A DNA stretch of 43,421 bases. It comes from Deltaproteobacteria bacterium Ga0077550 (GTDB lineage: Bacteria > Myxococcota_A > Polyangia > Nannocystales > Nannocystaceae). The DNA lies in contig LNFB01000354.1 in NCBI GenBank assembly GCA_001464385.1, positions 1 through 43,421 of the forward strand. The letters are read 5' to 3'. Below, piece by piece: positions 24,296-33,844 of this stretch (position 1 is its first letter; the number at the start of each line of letters is the position of its first letter). A model generated the notes under the pieces. The model was not told the origin of the DNA and did not search any database. It saw nothing but the letters and a program-made list of their open reading frames with translations. A program made the position numbers and the translations under genes.

Positions 24296-25509
24296 AGGTC
24301 GGCAACTGGGTCGATGGCGACAAGTTCGTCGGTCGTGAGCTCGAATCGACGCAGCTGACCGAGTTGCTCGACGAGGGGCCGAACGTGTTGCTCGCCGCGC
24401 CTCGGCGGACCGGGAAGACGAGCCTCATGCGCGAGACGCTGCGTCGGCTCGACGATCGGTACAACTGCGTCTTCGTCGATCTCGAGCGGGTCTCGGGTCC
24501 GGTCGACGCCATCGTCGATCTCGCCCTCGCGGCCCAGCCCCATCAACGTGTCGGCGGCCGAATCCGTGCGTGGTTGGAGCGCGTCGTGCCGCGGCGGGAA
24601 CCGTCCGTCGAGGGAGACCTACGTGAGCGCTTCTTGGACGCCATCACGGGGGACTGGCCCGCGAAGGGCGATCGTCTGCTCGACGACCTCGCAGAGGCCG
24701 AGCTGCCGACGATCGTCTTCCTCGATGAGGTGCCGATCCTGCTGAGTCGCATGCTGTACGGGGGCGGGCGGGTCATGTCGGAGCGCGGCCGGAACGATGT
24801 GGACGCGTTCGTTTCATGGTTGCGTGCGGCGGCGCAACGCCATCGTGGCCGTGTCCGCTTCGTCGTTTCGGGCTCGATCGGGCTGGCGCCGTTGCTCGGT
24901 CGCGCCCGGCTGAGCGCGACGATCAACTACCTGACACCGTTCCGACTCGGACCGTGGGATCGGCAGACGGCGGATGCGTGCCTTGCAGCGCTAGCGAACA
25001 ACTACGGGATCGAGCTCGAGCTGCCCGCGAGGGAACGCGCCTGCGAACGCCTCGGCGCGTGTGTCCCCTACTACGTGCAGCTGTTCTTCAGCGAGTTGCT
25101 CGCCGACGCGCGGACATCGCGTCGAACGCTGGTGACTCTCGTCGATGTCGACCGCGTGTACGAGACTCGGCTCTGCGGGGGCGCGGACCAAGCGTCGCTC
25201 AAACACCACGTCGAACGTCTAGAGATGGTGCTTGGCGAGGACACGTCGCTCGCGGTCGACCTATTGTCTGCGGCGGCGACGTCGCTCGCCTTGGGCTCCC
25301 AGGAGGCGCTGGAGCTCGCACAGCGTCACCCTAGGGGAGGCGAAGATCCGGCGGACACGCTGCGCGAGGTCATGGCGGTCCTCGAGCACGATGGCTACCT
25401 CGAGCGGCGCGGGCTCGGGCATGTCTTCGTGTCCACTCTCCTGCGGGACTGGTGGGCGAAGCGCTACTGCGCCGAGGCCGGCGCGACGGCCAATCGGAGG
25501 CGCCGGTGA
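24268..25509 (+). CDS. AAA/STAND-type ATPase (first gene of pair)
   Basis: 413 aa. The frame is closed upstream at 24229-24231 and ATG 24268 is its first start codon. The P-loop ATPase core opens with FVGRELESTQLTELL, then Walker A LLAAPRRTGKTSLM (Lys50), Walker B PTIVFLDEVPILL (Asp153-Glu154) and a sensor-like FVVSGSIGLAPLL. It belongs with the archaeal-type/ORC-like ATPases that begin 'FvGRe.el..L' and have 'apRRtGKTSL'. The C-terminal half is helical with a winged-helix look (TLREVMAVLEHDGYLERRGLGHVFVSTLLRDWWAKRY). Function is unknown. It is coupled to the next gene by a GTGA overlap. Codon use is less extreme than the neighbours', suggesting transfer. Confidence 0.85.
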   Translation: MVVGNKLVREVGNWVDGDKFVGRELESTQLTELLDEGPNVLLAAPRRTGKTSLMRETLRRLDDRYNCVFVDLERVSGPVDAIVDLALAAQPHQRVGGRIRAWLERVVPRREPSVEGDLRERFLDAITGDWPAKGDRLLDDLAEAELPTIVFLDEVPILLSRMLYGGGRVMSERGRNDVDAFVSWLRAAAQRHRGRVRFVVSGSIGLAPLLGRARLSATINYLTPFRLGPWDRQTADACLAALANNYGIELELPARERACERLGACVPYYVQLFFSELLADARTSRRTLVTLVDVDRVYETRLCGGADQASLKHHVERLEMVLGEDTSLAVDLLSAAATSLALGSQEALELAQRHPRGGEDPADTLREVMAVLEHDGYLERRGLGHVFVSTLLRDWWAKRYCAEAGATANRRRR

Positions 25510-27932
25510 CCCTGAGGGTGGCACGCTACAACCCGGCGTTCCTCGCTGAATCGGATCTCGTCGAGGGGTTCGTGGTTCGCCACGGAGAGCTAGAGCAGCT
25601 CGAGGACGTCGTGCGGGAGAACATCGGTGCTCGGTCCAACCAGCACATCCTCATCACGGGTCTTCGTGGTGCGGGGAAGACCACCCTCCTGCGCCGCCTC
25701 GCGATCGCGGTGAAAAGGCACGACGACCTGGCCGCCGCATGGTTCCCGGTCGTGTTGCCCGAGGAGACGTACCACGTGACGTCGATCGGCGACCTCTGGC
25801 TCGAGGTCCTGCGCGCGCTGGGCGACGCGTCTGATGACGCGCGATGGCGTGATGGCCATGACCAACTCGTGCTCGAGCCTGACCGCCGGCGCGCGGGCGA
25901 GATGGCGCTGCGGCGAGTGCTCGACTTCAGCCGCGAGTGTGGGCGACGGATCCTGCTCATGGTGGAGAATCTCGATACCGTACTCGGCGAGCAACTCACC
26001 GCCGACGACGGTTGGGCGCTGCGCCACACGCTGCAGAACGAGCCCGAGATCATGCTCGTTGGCAGCGCGATCCGGGGCTCGGATGTCCTGCACGACGCGA
26101 AGGCCGCCACGTACGAGATGTTCCGGACGGTGGAACTGCGCCCGCTCGACGCCGACGAGTGCATCGCGCTGTGGTCGAAGGTCACGTCGTCCACGGAAGA
26201 CCTGCACATGGGACGCCCACTCGAGATTCTCACCGGCGGTAGTCCGCGGTTGGTTGCCATCCTCGCCGGGTTCGGTGAGCGCCGCAGTGTCAGGGAGACG
26301 ATGGCCGATCTCGAACAACTCGTGGACGATCACACTGCCTACTTCAAAGGCATCATCGAGAGCGTGCCGCCGCAGGCCCGCAAGGTACTGGTCACGCTTG
26401 CCCAGCGGTGGGAGCCCTCATCGTCGCGCCAGGTGGCGGAGCAGGCCGGCATGGATGTCAATCTCGCGAGCGCGCAGATGGGGCGCCTTTGCGAGCGAGG
26501 CCTCGTGCGCGAGGTCCGAGAGATCGGTCGCGTCAAGCTCTTCGAGCTTTCAGAACGGATGTTGAACCTCTACTACTTGCTGCGCGGTCCCGGGCGGGGC
26601 CGGGTGCGCGCGGTCGTGGAGTTCATGGTGCGATGGTACACCGACGAGGAACTCGTCGAGATCGCGGAAGGCGTGGTGGCGGAGGGAGGGGCTTCGACCG
26701 ATGGGGACCACGCAGATGTCGTGACCGGGCTACTCTCCAAACGCCCAGAGCTGGCGGAGCGGTTGCAAGAGCGCTGCGGCGCCGAGCTGACCGCGCTCTG
26801 GCCGAAGATCCCGACGAGCCCGACTCCCGCGAACGACCGGTCTCGGCGGAAATCGCAGATCTTCGCCGATGCTCTGCGGTTGGTCGAGGAGGGGCGCACC
26901 GAAGAAGCGTTTCGGAATCTCGAGCAAGAGCTCGAGCATGCACCCGATGACGTCGACTTGCTCGTCCTGTTCGCCGGGGTGGCGTTCCGTGCTGAACGCC
27001 GCAAGGAGATGGTCCAGGCGCTGGACCGAGCCGAGGAACTCGGAGGATGGACCGCGGCGACGTACCACAGCGTCGCTGGGGTGCGAGTGCTCGCCGGGCG
27101 CGGTCTGTTGGTCGCGTTGCGGTACCTCGAACAATGTCGTGAGATCGCGTCACTCGCGATGGAGGCCCACTACGTGCGGGGAATCGCGCACTGGAGGCTC
27201 CGCGAGTACGACGAGGCGCTCTTGGAGCTGTCGGCTGTGCGTGGCCACCGCAACTCGACGGCGCTGGCGGAGTTCCTGCGCGAGCCATCCAACCAGATTC
27301 AGTGGAAGCAGTTCGATCGGGTCGCAAGCCAGGCTGCCGACGAAGAGATCAGCGGCCTGGCGGACGAGTGGCTGGCGATGAATGGGCAGAGTCTCCTCGG
27401 ACTGTTGGACCTGATCGGCGGATCGTGGCGCGCCCATTGGCAAGCACTCGCGGATCGGGTGCCGCAGTGGATCGACGATGCGTTCTGGATGGCCGAGACG
27501 TGGTCCGAGCAGCTCGACGTGTTCGCGGCGGCCGCGGCCAGCGGCATGCCGGTCGAACACTGGCCGCGCGTCCTCACCATGTTCGAGGAACGCTTGGCGC
27601 CGCGACGTCGAGTGGCGCCGAACGAGGAGGAGCAGCGGTCAGCGACCGCGTTCTTCACCCGTGCTGCGGTCGCGGGGCAGAGTGCCCAGCTGCTCGACGT
27701 CGTGCGTGGCACGGCGCTTGCGACCTCGCTCGAGCCGATCGTCGTCGCCCTGCGGTGGGACGCAGGTGAGGTCGTCGATCCTCCGCACGAGGTCGCCGCC
27801 GTTGCCCGCGACATCCAGCGCCGAATCCACGACCTTCGGGACCGGCGGCGACTCGACCGTCGCCGCCGGTCCGAGCGCCCTCGAACCGACGCTTCTCCTC
27901 GCCGCACTTCCGCGAGGCGGAAGCCCGCGTGA
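25506..27932 (+). CDS. Large P-loop ATPase with winged helix and helical-repeat C-terminus (second gene of pair)
   Basis: 808 aa from GTG 25506, which overlaps the previous TGA (gTGA), a sign of translational coupling. Residues 15-300: P-loop ATPase with Walker A TGLRGAGKTTLLRRL (51-65) and Walker B RRILLMVENLDTVL (Asp157), then a sensor region (EIMLVGSAIRGSD). About 310-360: winged helix (RQVAEQAGMDVNLASAQMGRLCERGLVREV). About 460-620: TPR-like helices (FADALRLVEEGRTEEAFRNLEQELEHAPDD; EAHYVRGIAHWRLREYDEALLEL). The C-terminus is helical and ends in an Arg-rich tail. The layout is like STAND proteins: NTPase switch, DNA-binding-like wing, partner-binding repeats. Roles in phage defence or transcription control are possible; no nuclease or other effector domain is visible. 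Confidence 0.85.
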   Translation: MTLRVARYNPAFLAESDLVEGFVVRHGELEQLEDVVRENIGARSNQHILITGLRGAGKTTLLRRLAIAVKRHDDLAAAWFPVVLPEETYHVTSIGDLWLEVLRALGDASDDARWRDGHDQLVLEPDRRRAGEMALRRVLDFSRECGRRILLMVENLDTVLGEQLTADDGWALRHTLQNEPEIMLVGSAIRGSDVLHDAKAATYEMFRTVELRPLDADECIALWSKVTSSTEDLHMGRPLEILTGGSPRLVAILAGFGERRSVRETMADLEQLVDDHTAYFKGIIESVPPQARKVLVTLAQRWEPSSSRQVAEQAGMDVNLASAQMGRLCERGLVREVREIGRVKLFELSERMLNLYYLLRGPGRGRVRAVVEFMVRWYTDEELVEIAEGVVAEGGASTDGDHADVVTGLLSKRPELAERLQERCGAELTALWPKIPTSPTPANDRSRRKSQIFADALRLVEEGRTEEAFRNLEQELEHAPDDVDLLVLFAGVAFRAERRKEMVQALDRAEELGGWTAATYHSVAGVRVLAGRGLLVALRYLEQCREIASLAMEAHYVRGIAHWRLREYDEALLELSAVRGHRNSTALAEFLREPSNQIQWKQFDRVASQAADEEISGLADEWLAMNGQSLLGLLDLIGGSWRAHWQALADRVPQWIDDAFWMAETWSEQLDVFAAAAASGMPVEHWPRVLTMFEERLAPRRRVAPNEEEQRSATAFFTRAAVAGQSAQLLDVVRGTALATSLEPIVVALRWDAGEVVDPPHEVAAVARDIQRRIHDLRDRRRLDRRRRSERPRTDASPRRTSARRKPA

Positions 27933-27956
27933 CGCCCGGACCGGTCGCCGCGTCAC
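27929..27956. terminator. Hairpin between convergent genes
   Basis: GTGACGC (27929-27935) and GCGTCAC (27950-27956) form a perfect 7-bp stem around a GC-rich 14-base loop that contains GACCGGTC. It spans both stop codons of the convergent genes. No T-run follows on either strand, so a terminator role is only suggested by position. Confidence 0.35.
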
Positions 27957-28915
27957 TGACACGTCAGGTGGAGATCCACCAGCGGCCGCGGACCCTCCGC
28001 GGTCGCCACCGTCGCGCGCTCGACGATGCAGTTGCCCCGGGTGTCGCACTCGCGGCGGCGCTCGTACGCCAGCGGCAGCGTCGCGATGCCGACCTGCGCG
28101 AGGCCGACGAGCTCGCCCGCGGTGCCGCGGCGATCGCCGTCGTGATCGGTCCACAGCACCAGCTTCGCGAACGCGGGATCCCGCGCCGTGATCGCCCCGT
28201 CGCGGTCGTCGTCGAGGGGGGCCAGCGCGAGGAAGCCGTCGGTCGCCGCGACGCCGCCGGGCATCGGGGTGCCCGAGCCGAACAGCTCGCTGCCGTCGGC
28301 GATCGCCCCGTCGCCGTCGCGATCGAAAGCGAGCCACGCGACGCTCGCGATCGGCCAGTCGACGTCGAGGCACGCGCCGTTCGCCGCGATGTCGAACGCC
28401 CGACCCGCGGCGGGCTCGAAGCGGATGCCCGCGTCGTCGAGGTCGATCGCCAGCGGCGTGAAGCCGCACTCCTGCATGCCGAGCGTGCCGTCCGAGAGCA
28501 GCACGCACGCCGCGGTGCCCCCAGCGCCACAGTCGAGAGTCTCGCCCGGCGTGCACGCGAGGGCCTCGACGCACGGACTCCACGACAGCGCGGGGTCGTC
28601 GACGAGCTCCGACGCGGCGCAGCCCTGGATTCCCGTCTCGAGGCCGTTCGGCCCGGACAGACCGCAGTACCGCAGGTTGGCCTCGGCCCCGCAGGCCTCC
28701 CCGGCCAGGTCCGCGGGCGCCTCGCGCTCCGCCTCGACGGCCGGCTCGCCCGACGACTCGGAGCTCCCGTCGTCCGGCTCGGGCTCCGGCTCGAGCCCCT
28801 CGGAGCCGCCCGATTCCCCCGTAGAACCCTCCTCCTCGGGCTCCTGGGCCCGGTCCACATCACAACCGGCCACGGCGACGAGAAAAACAACATACCGCAT
28901 ATTGCTAAGATACAT
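27953..28915 (-). CDS. Lipoprotein with EF-hand/calcium-type repeats
   Basis: 320 aa from the ATG at 28915 (GAGGG just upstream); an ATG at 28900 would also work. The lipobox is VAVAGC followed by Asp, an inner-membrane retention residue in E. coli. An acidic Glu/Ser/Gly linker follows. Mid-protein has paired cysteines (EACGAEANLRYCGLSG; ALACTPGETLDCG; AACVLL). The C-terminal half carries calcium-loop motifs: DRDGDGAIADGSELFG, DDDRDGAITARD and LWTDHDGDRRGTAGELVGL. This D-x-D-G-D-G...ELFG arrangement is common in secreted myxobacterial proteins and in haemolysin-like calcium-binding proteins. Binding of Ca2+ is likely; the role is unknown. Confidence 0.8.
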   Translation of the reverse strand: MYLSNMRYVVFLVAVAGCDVDRAQEPEEEGSTGESGGSEGLEPEPEPDDGSSESSGEPAVEAEREAPADLAGEACGAEANLRYCGLSGPNGLETGIQGCAASELVDDPALSWSPCVEALACTPGETLDCGAGGTAACVLLSDGTLGMQECGFTPLAIDLDDAGIRFEPAAGRAFDIAANGACLDVDWPIASVAWLAFDRDGDGAIADGSELFGSGTPMPGGVAATDGFLALAPLDDDRDGAITARDPAFAKLVLWTDHDGDRRGTAGELVGLAQVGIATLPLAYERRRECDTRGNCIVERATVATAEGPRPLVDLHLTCQ

Positions 28916-29058
28916 GGACCCTCGCGGGGCTGTCCAGGGCGCGGCCCGAAAAAACTCGGAGCCCGGGCGGCGGACCCGCATGTCCCCGGCGTCCGTGGTA
29001 TGCGGACCGCTCGCCCTCGTCGCACCGTGTGGATGCGCCAGGGCTGCAAGGGGGATGC

Positions 29059-30552
<1,494 letters not shown>

Positions 30553-30571
30553 TCGCGAGGGGAGCACCACC

Positions 30572-30838
30572 ATGCCAGCCATCATCGCGGTGAAGGTCGA
30601 TGCGCGCGGGGAGGTCGTCGACGGGCGCAAGCACGTCGCGGCCGCCACCGTGGCGAAGTGCAATCTGTGTGAGCAGGTCGTCGACGCCGTCGCGTCGATC
30701 GGCGTCGCTTCGATCGGGCCCGAGACCTACGCGTGCAAGACCTGCCTGCGGCTGCGGCTCGAGGCCATCACGGTGGCCCTGTACGAGCTGCGCGAGCCGG
30801 GCGCCTCGGGCCTGCCGTGGGGCAAGGTCAGCGGATAG
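30572..30838 (+). CDS. Small zinc-ribbon-like protein in pyrimidine operon
   Basis: 88 aa, ATG at 30572 after GAGGGGAG. Four cysteines in two CxxC pairs (Cys30/Cys33 in KCNLCEQ; Cys55/Cys58 in ACKTCLRL) are 21 residues apart, as in a zinc ribbon. The N-terminus is a short strand-rich stretch (AIIAVKVDARGEVVDG) and the C-terminus a helix and tail (LEAITVALYELREPG). It sits between mmsA (19-bp gap) and preT (8-bp gap) on the same strand, so co-expression is very likely. I do not recognise the family. It could be an Fe-S or metal chaperone or assembly factor for PreTA, or a regulator. Strong ribosome sites and G/C wobble bias support it as a real gene. Confidence 0.8.
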   Translation: MPAIIAVKVDARGEVVDGRKHVAAATVAKCNLCEQVVDAVASIGVASIGPETYACKTCLRLRLEAITVALYELREPGASGLPWGKVSG

Positions 30839-30846
30839 GAGGGACC

Positions 30847-32166
30847 ATGACGCGCATCGACGAGACCCGCAGCGAGTGTGTGTTCGACGACTTCAAGGGC
30901 CCGCTGACGGCCGAGCAGGCGGTCATCGAGGCCAACCGGTGCCTGTACTGCCACGGGGCGCCGTGCGTCACGGCGTGCCCGACGTCGATCGAGATCCCGG
31001 AGTTCATCCGCAAGATCTCGACCGGCAACATCAAGGGCAGCGCCAAGACGATCCTCGAGGCCAACATCCACGGCATGAGCTGCGCCCGGGTCTGCCCGGT
31101 CGAGGTGCTGTGCGTCGGGGCCTGCGTGCACAACCACCAGGGCGTGCCGCCGATCCAGATCGGCAAGCTGCAGCGCTACGCGACCGACGTGGCGTACGCG
31201 AAGGGCTGGCGGTTCTTCGAGGCTGGCGCGCCCACGGGCAAGCGCGTGGCGCTGGTCGGCGCCGGTCCGGCGTCGCTGGCGTGCGCCCACGAGCTGCGCC
31301 GCTTCGGCCACGCCTGCACGATCTACGACAAGCGTCCGGTGGTCGGCGGGCTCAACACCACCGGCGTCGCGCCGTACAAGATGCGCGCCGATCGGTCGCT
31401 CGACGAGGTCGAGTGGATCCTCGGCATCGGCGGCATCGAGGTGCGCACCGGGGTCGAGGTCGGCGTCTCGCCGACGTGGGCCGAGCTCGAGGCGCAGCAC
31501 GACGCGATCTTCCTCGGCTTCGGCCTCGGGGTCGACACGCCGATGGGCGTGCCCGGCGAGGAACTCACGGGCATCCACGGCGCGGTCGAGTTCATCGAGC
31601 GCATGAAGCTCGGCCGGGTCTCGGTCAGCACCGTGCGCAACGCGGTCGTCGTCGGCGGCGGCAACACGGCGCTCGACGCCGTGCGCGAGCTGCTGGGCCT
31701 CGGCGCCCGCACGGTGACGCTGCTGTACCGCGGCACCGAGGCGGCGATGTCGGGCTACGAGCACGAGTGGGAGGCTGCGCGCGTCGACGGGGCCCGCGCG
31801 GTATGGCAGGCCCAGCCGGTCGAGTTCCTGGGCAAGGATCGCGTCGAGGGCGTCCGGTGCCTGCGGGTCGACGACGACAAGCGCCCGGTGCAGGGCACGG
31901 AGTTCGACGTCGACGCGGACCTCGTGCTGGTCGCGATCGGCCAGGCGAAGCTCGGCGAGCTCGTGTCTGCGCTGCCCGGTGTGCAGGTCGAGCGCGGCCG
32001 CGTCGTCGTCGATGCCGACGGCGCGTGCGGCCGGCCCAAGTACTGGGCGGGCGGCGACTGTGCCAACGGCGGCAAGGAGGTCGTGAACGCCTCGGCCGAG
32101 GGCAAGCGCGCGGCCCAGGCGATCCATCGGCAACTCGGGGTGCGCAGCGGAGGGGACCATGGTTGA
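30847..32166 (+). CDS. preT: NAD(P)-dependent dihydropyrimidine dehydrogenase, PreT subunit
   Basis: 439 aa; the ATG at 30847 follows a strong AGGAGGG. PreT is the flavin/Fe-S subunit that passes electrons between NAD(P)H and PreA in uracil/thymine reduction. The N-terminal Fe-S region has CLYCHGAPCVTACPTSI and CARVCPVEVLCVGAC. The FAD site is VALVGAGPASLACAHELRRFG; the NAD(P) site is NAVVVGGGNTALDAVRELLGLG; the closing FAD motif is YWAGGDCANGGKEVVNA. Length matches E. coli PreT and the GltD-like family. It overlaps preA by 8 bp, so the subunits are translationally coupled. Confidence 0.93.
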   Translation: MTRIDETRSECVFDDFKGPLTAEQAVIEANRCLYCHGAPCVTACPTSIEIPEFIRKISTGNIKGSAKTILEANIHGMSCARVCPVEVLCVGACVHNHQGVPPIQIGKLQRYATDVAYAKGWRFFEAGAPTGKRVALVGAGPASLACAHELRRFGHACTIYDKRPVVGGLNTTGVAPYKMRADRSLDEVEWILGIGGIEVRTGVEVGVSPTWAELEAQHDAIFLGFGLGVDTPMGVPGEELTGIHGAVEFIERMKLGRVSVSTVRNAVVVGGGNTALDAVRELLGLGARTVTLLYRGTEAAMSGYEHEWEAARVDGARAVWQAQPVEFLGKDRVEGVRCLRVDDDKRPVQGTEFDVDADLVLVAIGQAKLGELVSALPGVQVERGRVVVDADGACGRPKYWAGGDCANGGKEVVNASAEGKRAAQAIHRQLGVRSGGDHG

Positions 32167-33427
32167 CATCAGTGCGAACTGCGGCGGCATCCGCTCGCCC
32201 AACCCGTTCTGGCTGGCCTCGGCGCCGCCGGCGAACTCCGGCGGCCAGATCCAGCGGGCGTTCGACCACGGCTGGGGTGGCGCGGTGTGGAAGACCTTGG
32301 GCCAGCCGATCCAGAACGTGTCGAGCCGCTTCGGCGGGGTCGACTACCGCGGGCTCAAGAACATCGGCTTCAACAACATCGAGCTCATCACCGACCGCCC
32401 GCTCGAGTCGAACTTCCGCGAGATCTACGAGACCAAGCTGAAGTACCCCAAGCACGCGATCATCGTGTCCTTGATGGTCGAGACCCGCGCCGAGTGGCAG
32501 GACATGATCAAGCGGGCGATCGACGCCGGCGCCGACGGCCTCGAGCTCAACTTCGGCTGTCCGCACGGCATGTGCGAGCGCGGCATGGGCTCGGCGGTCG
32601 GCCAGGAGCCCAAGGTCAACGCCGAGATCACGTCGTGGGCGGTCGAGTACTCGACGGTGCCGGTGCTGGTGAAGCTGACGCCGAACGTCGCCAACATCGT
32701 GCCGCATGGGCTCGCCGCGCAGAAGGGCGGGGCCCACGGCGTCTCGCTCATCAACACGATCAAGAGCATCATCGGCGTCGACATCGACACCTTCGTGCCG
32801 CAGCCGTTGGTCGACGGGCGCTCGACCAACGGCGGCTACTGCGGCGCGGCGGTGCGGCCGATCGCGCTGCACATGGTCGGCGCGCTGGCCCGCGAGCCCG
32901 AGTTCCGGCTGCCGATCAGCGGCATCGGCGGCATCACCAACTGGCGCGACGCGGTCGAGTTCATGCTGCTGGGCTCGTCGTCGGTGCAGGTCTGCACCGA
33001 GGTCATGCTCCGCGGCTATCGCATCGTCGAGGACATGATCGAGGGCCTGACCGACTACATGGCGTCGAAGGGCTTCGACAAGCTCGACGACTTCATCGGC
33101 AAGGCCGTCCCCAACTTCACCGAGTGGGGCGAGCTCGACCTCAACTTCGAGTCGGTGGCCAAGATCGACGCCGACAAGTGCATCGGCTGTCACCTCTGCG
33201 TCGTCGCCTGTGACGACGGGGCGCATCAGTGCATCCACCCGGTCGCGGGCGCGCGCGCCCCCGCGGTCGACGAGTCCGAGTGCGTCGGCTGCAACCTGTG
33301 CCAGATCGTGTGCCCGGTCCCGGGCTGCATCTCCATGGAGAAGGTCGACAACGGCTTCGCCAGGACGTCGTGGAACGACCACGTCGCCCAGGGCAAGCCG
33401 CTGCGGCCGAAGAAGGCCGCCCACTAA
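32159..33427 (+). CDS. preA: Dihydropyrimidine dehydrogenase, PreA catalytic subunit
   Basis: 422 aa from the ATG at 32159. FMN-containing TIM barrel of the dihydroorotate dehydrogenase type (IRSPNPFWLASAPPANSGGQIQRAFDHGWGG; GLELNFGCPHGMCERGMGSAVGQ; LVKLTPNVANI; ISGIGGITNWRDAVEFMLLGSSSVQVCTE), followed by a two-cluster 4Fe-4S ferredoxin domain at about 340-395 (CIGCHLCVVAC and CVGCNLCQIVCPVPGC). It reduces uracil or thymine to the dihydro form. Length and layout are the same as E. coli PreA. It is the last gene of the operon. The next two enzymes of the pathway are not encoded nearby. Confidence 0.95.
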   Translation: MVDISANCGGIRSPNPFWLASAPPANSGGQIQRAFDHGWGGAVWKTLGQPIQNVSSRFGGVDYRGLKNIGFNNIELITDRPLESNFREIYETKLKYPKHAIIVSLMVETRAEWQDMIKRAIDAGADGLELNFGCPHGMCERGMGSAVGQEPKVNAEITSWAVEYSTVPVLVKLTPNVANIVPHGLAAQKGGAHGVSLINTIKSIIGVDIDTFVPQPLVDGRSTNGGYCGAAVRPIALHMVGALAREPEFRLPISGIGGITNWRDAVEFMLLGSSSVQVCTEVMLRGYRIVEDMIEGLTDYMASKGFDKLDDFIGKAVPNFTEWGELDLNFESVAKIDADKCIGCHLCVVACDDGAHQCIHPVAGARAPAVDESECVGCNLCQIVCPVPGCISMEKVDNGFARTSWNDHVAQGKPLRPKKAAH

Positions 33428-33514
33428 CCTGCGCGTTCCTGCCAGCCCCCGGACGCAAGCGTTGCACAGGCCAAGCGACGCGCCGCCCTGTAGCTTGTTC
33501 TCCCGGGGCTGACC

Positions 33515-33808
33515 ATGGACCACGACACCGACGAGACGCGAACCGAGTTGCTCGCCCACTGCCGTGCCGAACTCGAGCGCATGCAGGCCACGCTGCGCCG
33601 CGAGCCCGGGGCCCATGCCGCCGGGCACCTCGCCCGGGTCGAGCGGGCGCTGCACTGGCTCGCGTCGGGGTACTACGGGCGCTGTGGGGTCTGCGGCAAG
33701 GCACTCGACGCGGCGACGCTGCGGCGCAGCCCCGAGCGCCTGGTGTGCGGCGCCTGCTCGCAGCGCTCGCACCACGAGCAGAGCGCGGTGACCGTCGCCC
33801 CCTGGTGA
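33515..33808 (+). CDS. TraR/DksA-family zinc-finger protein
   Basis: 97 aa. A predicted helical N-terminus (LLAHCRAELERMQATLRRE) is followed by HLARVERALHWLASGYYGRCGVCGKALDAATLRRSPERLVCGAC, the DksA/TraR C4 zinc finger with CGVC and CGAC pairs. It is shorter than DksA (about 150 aa), in the TraR-like size class, and lacks DksA's full coiled coil with the DxxDxA tip. Such proteins bind the RNA polymerase secondary channel and change transcription start. It follows the pyrimidine operon by 87 bp and may be separate from it. Confidence 0.88.
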   Translation: MDHDTDETRTELLAHCRAELERMQATLRREPGAHAAGHLARVERALHWLASGYYGRCGVCGKALDAATLRRSPERLVCGACSQRSHHEQSAVTVAPW

Positions 33809-33844
33809 GTTGCGCGGGGCCGCGGCGCCCCGAATACTCGGGCC

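Noticed and set aside
24268..27932. Known Avs, NLR-type or retron defence system
   Set aside because: No nuclease, TIR, protease, reverse transcriptase or ncRNA could be seen; only two ATPases, so a named system cannot be claimed.
24268..27932. Insertion sequence or prophage carrying the ATPase pair
   Set aside because: No transposase, integrase, terminal inverted repeats or target duplication could be seen at either edge; transfer is suggested only by composition.
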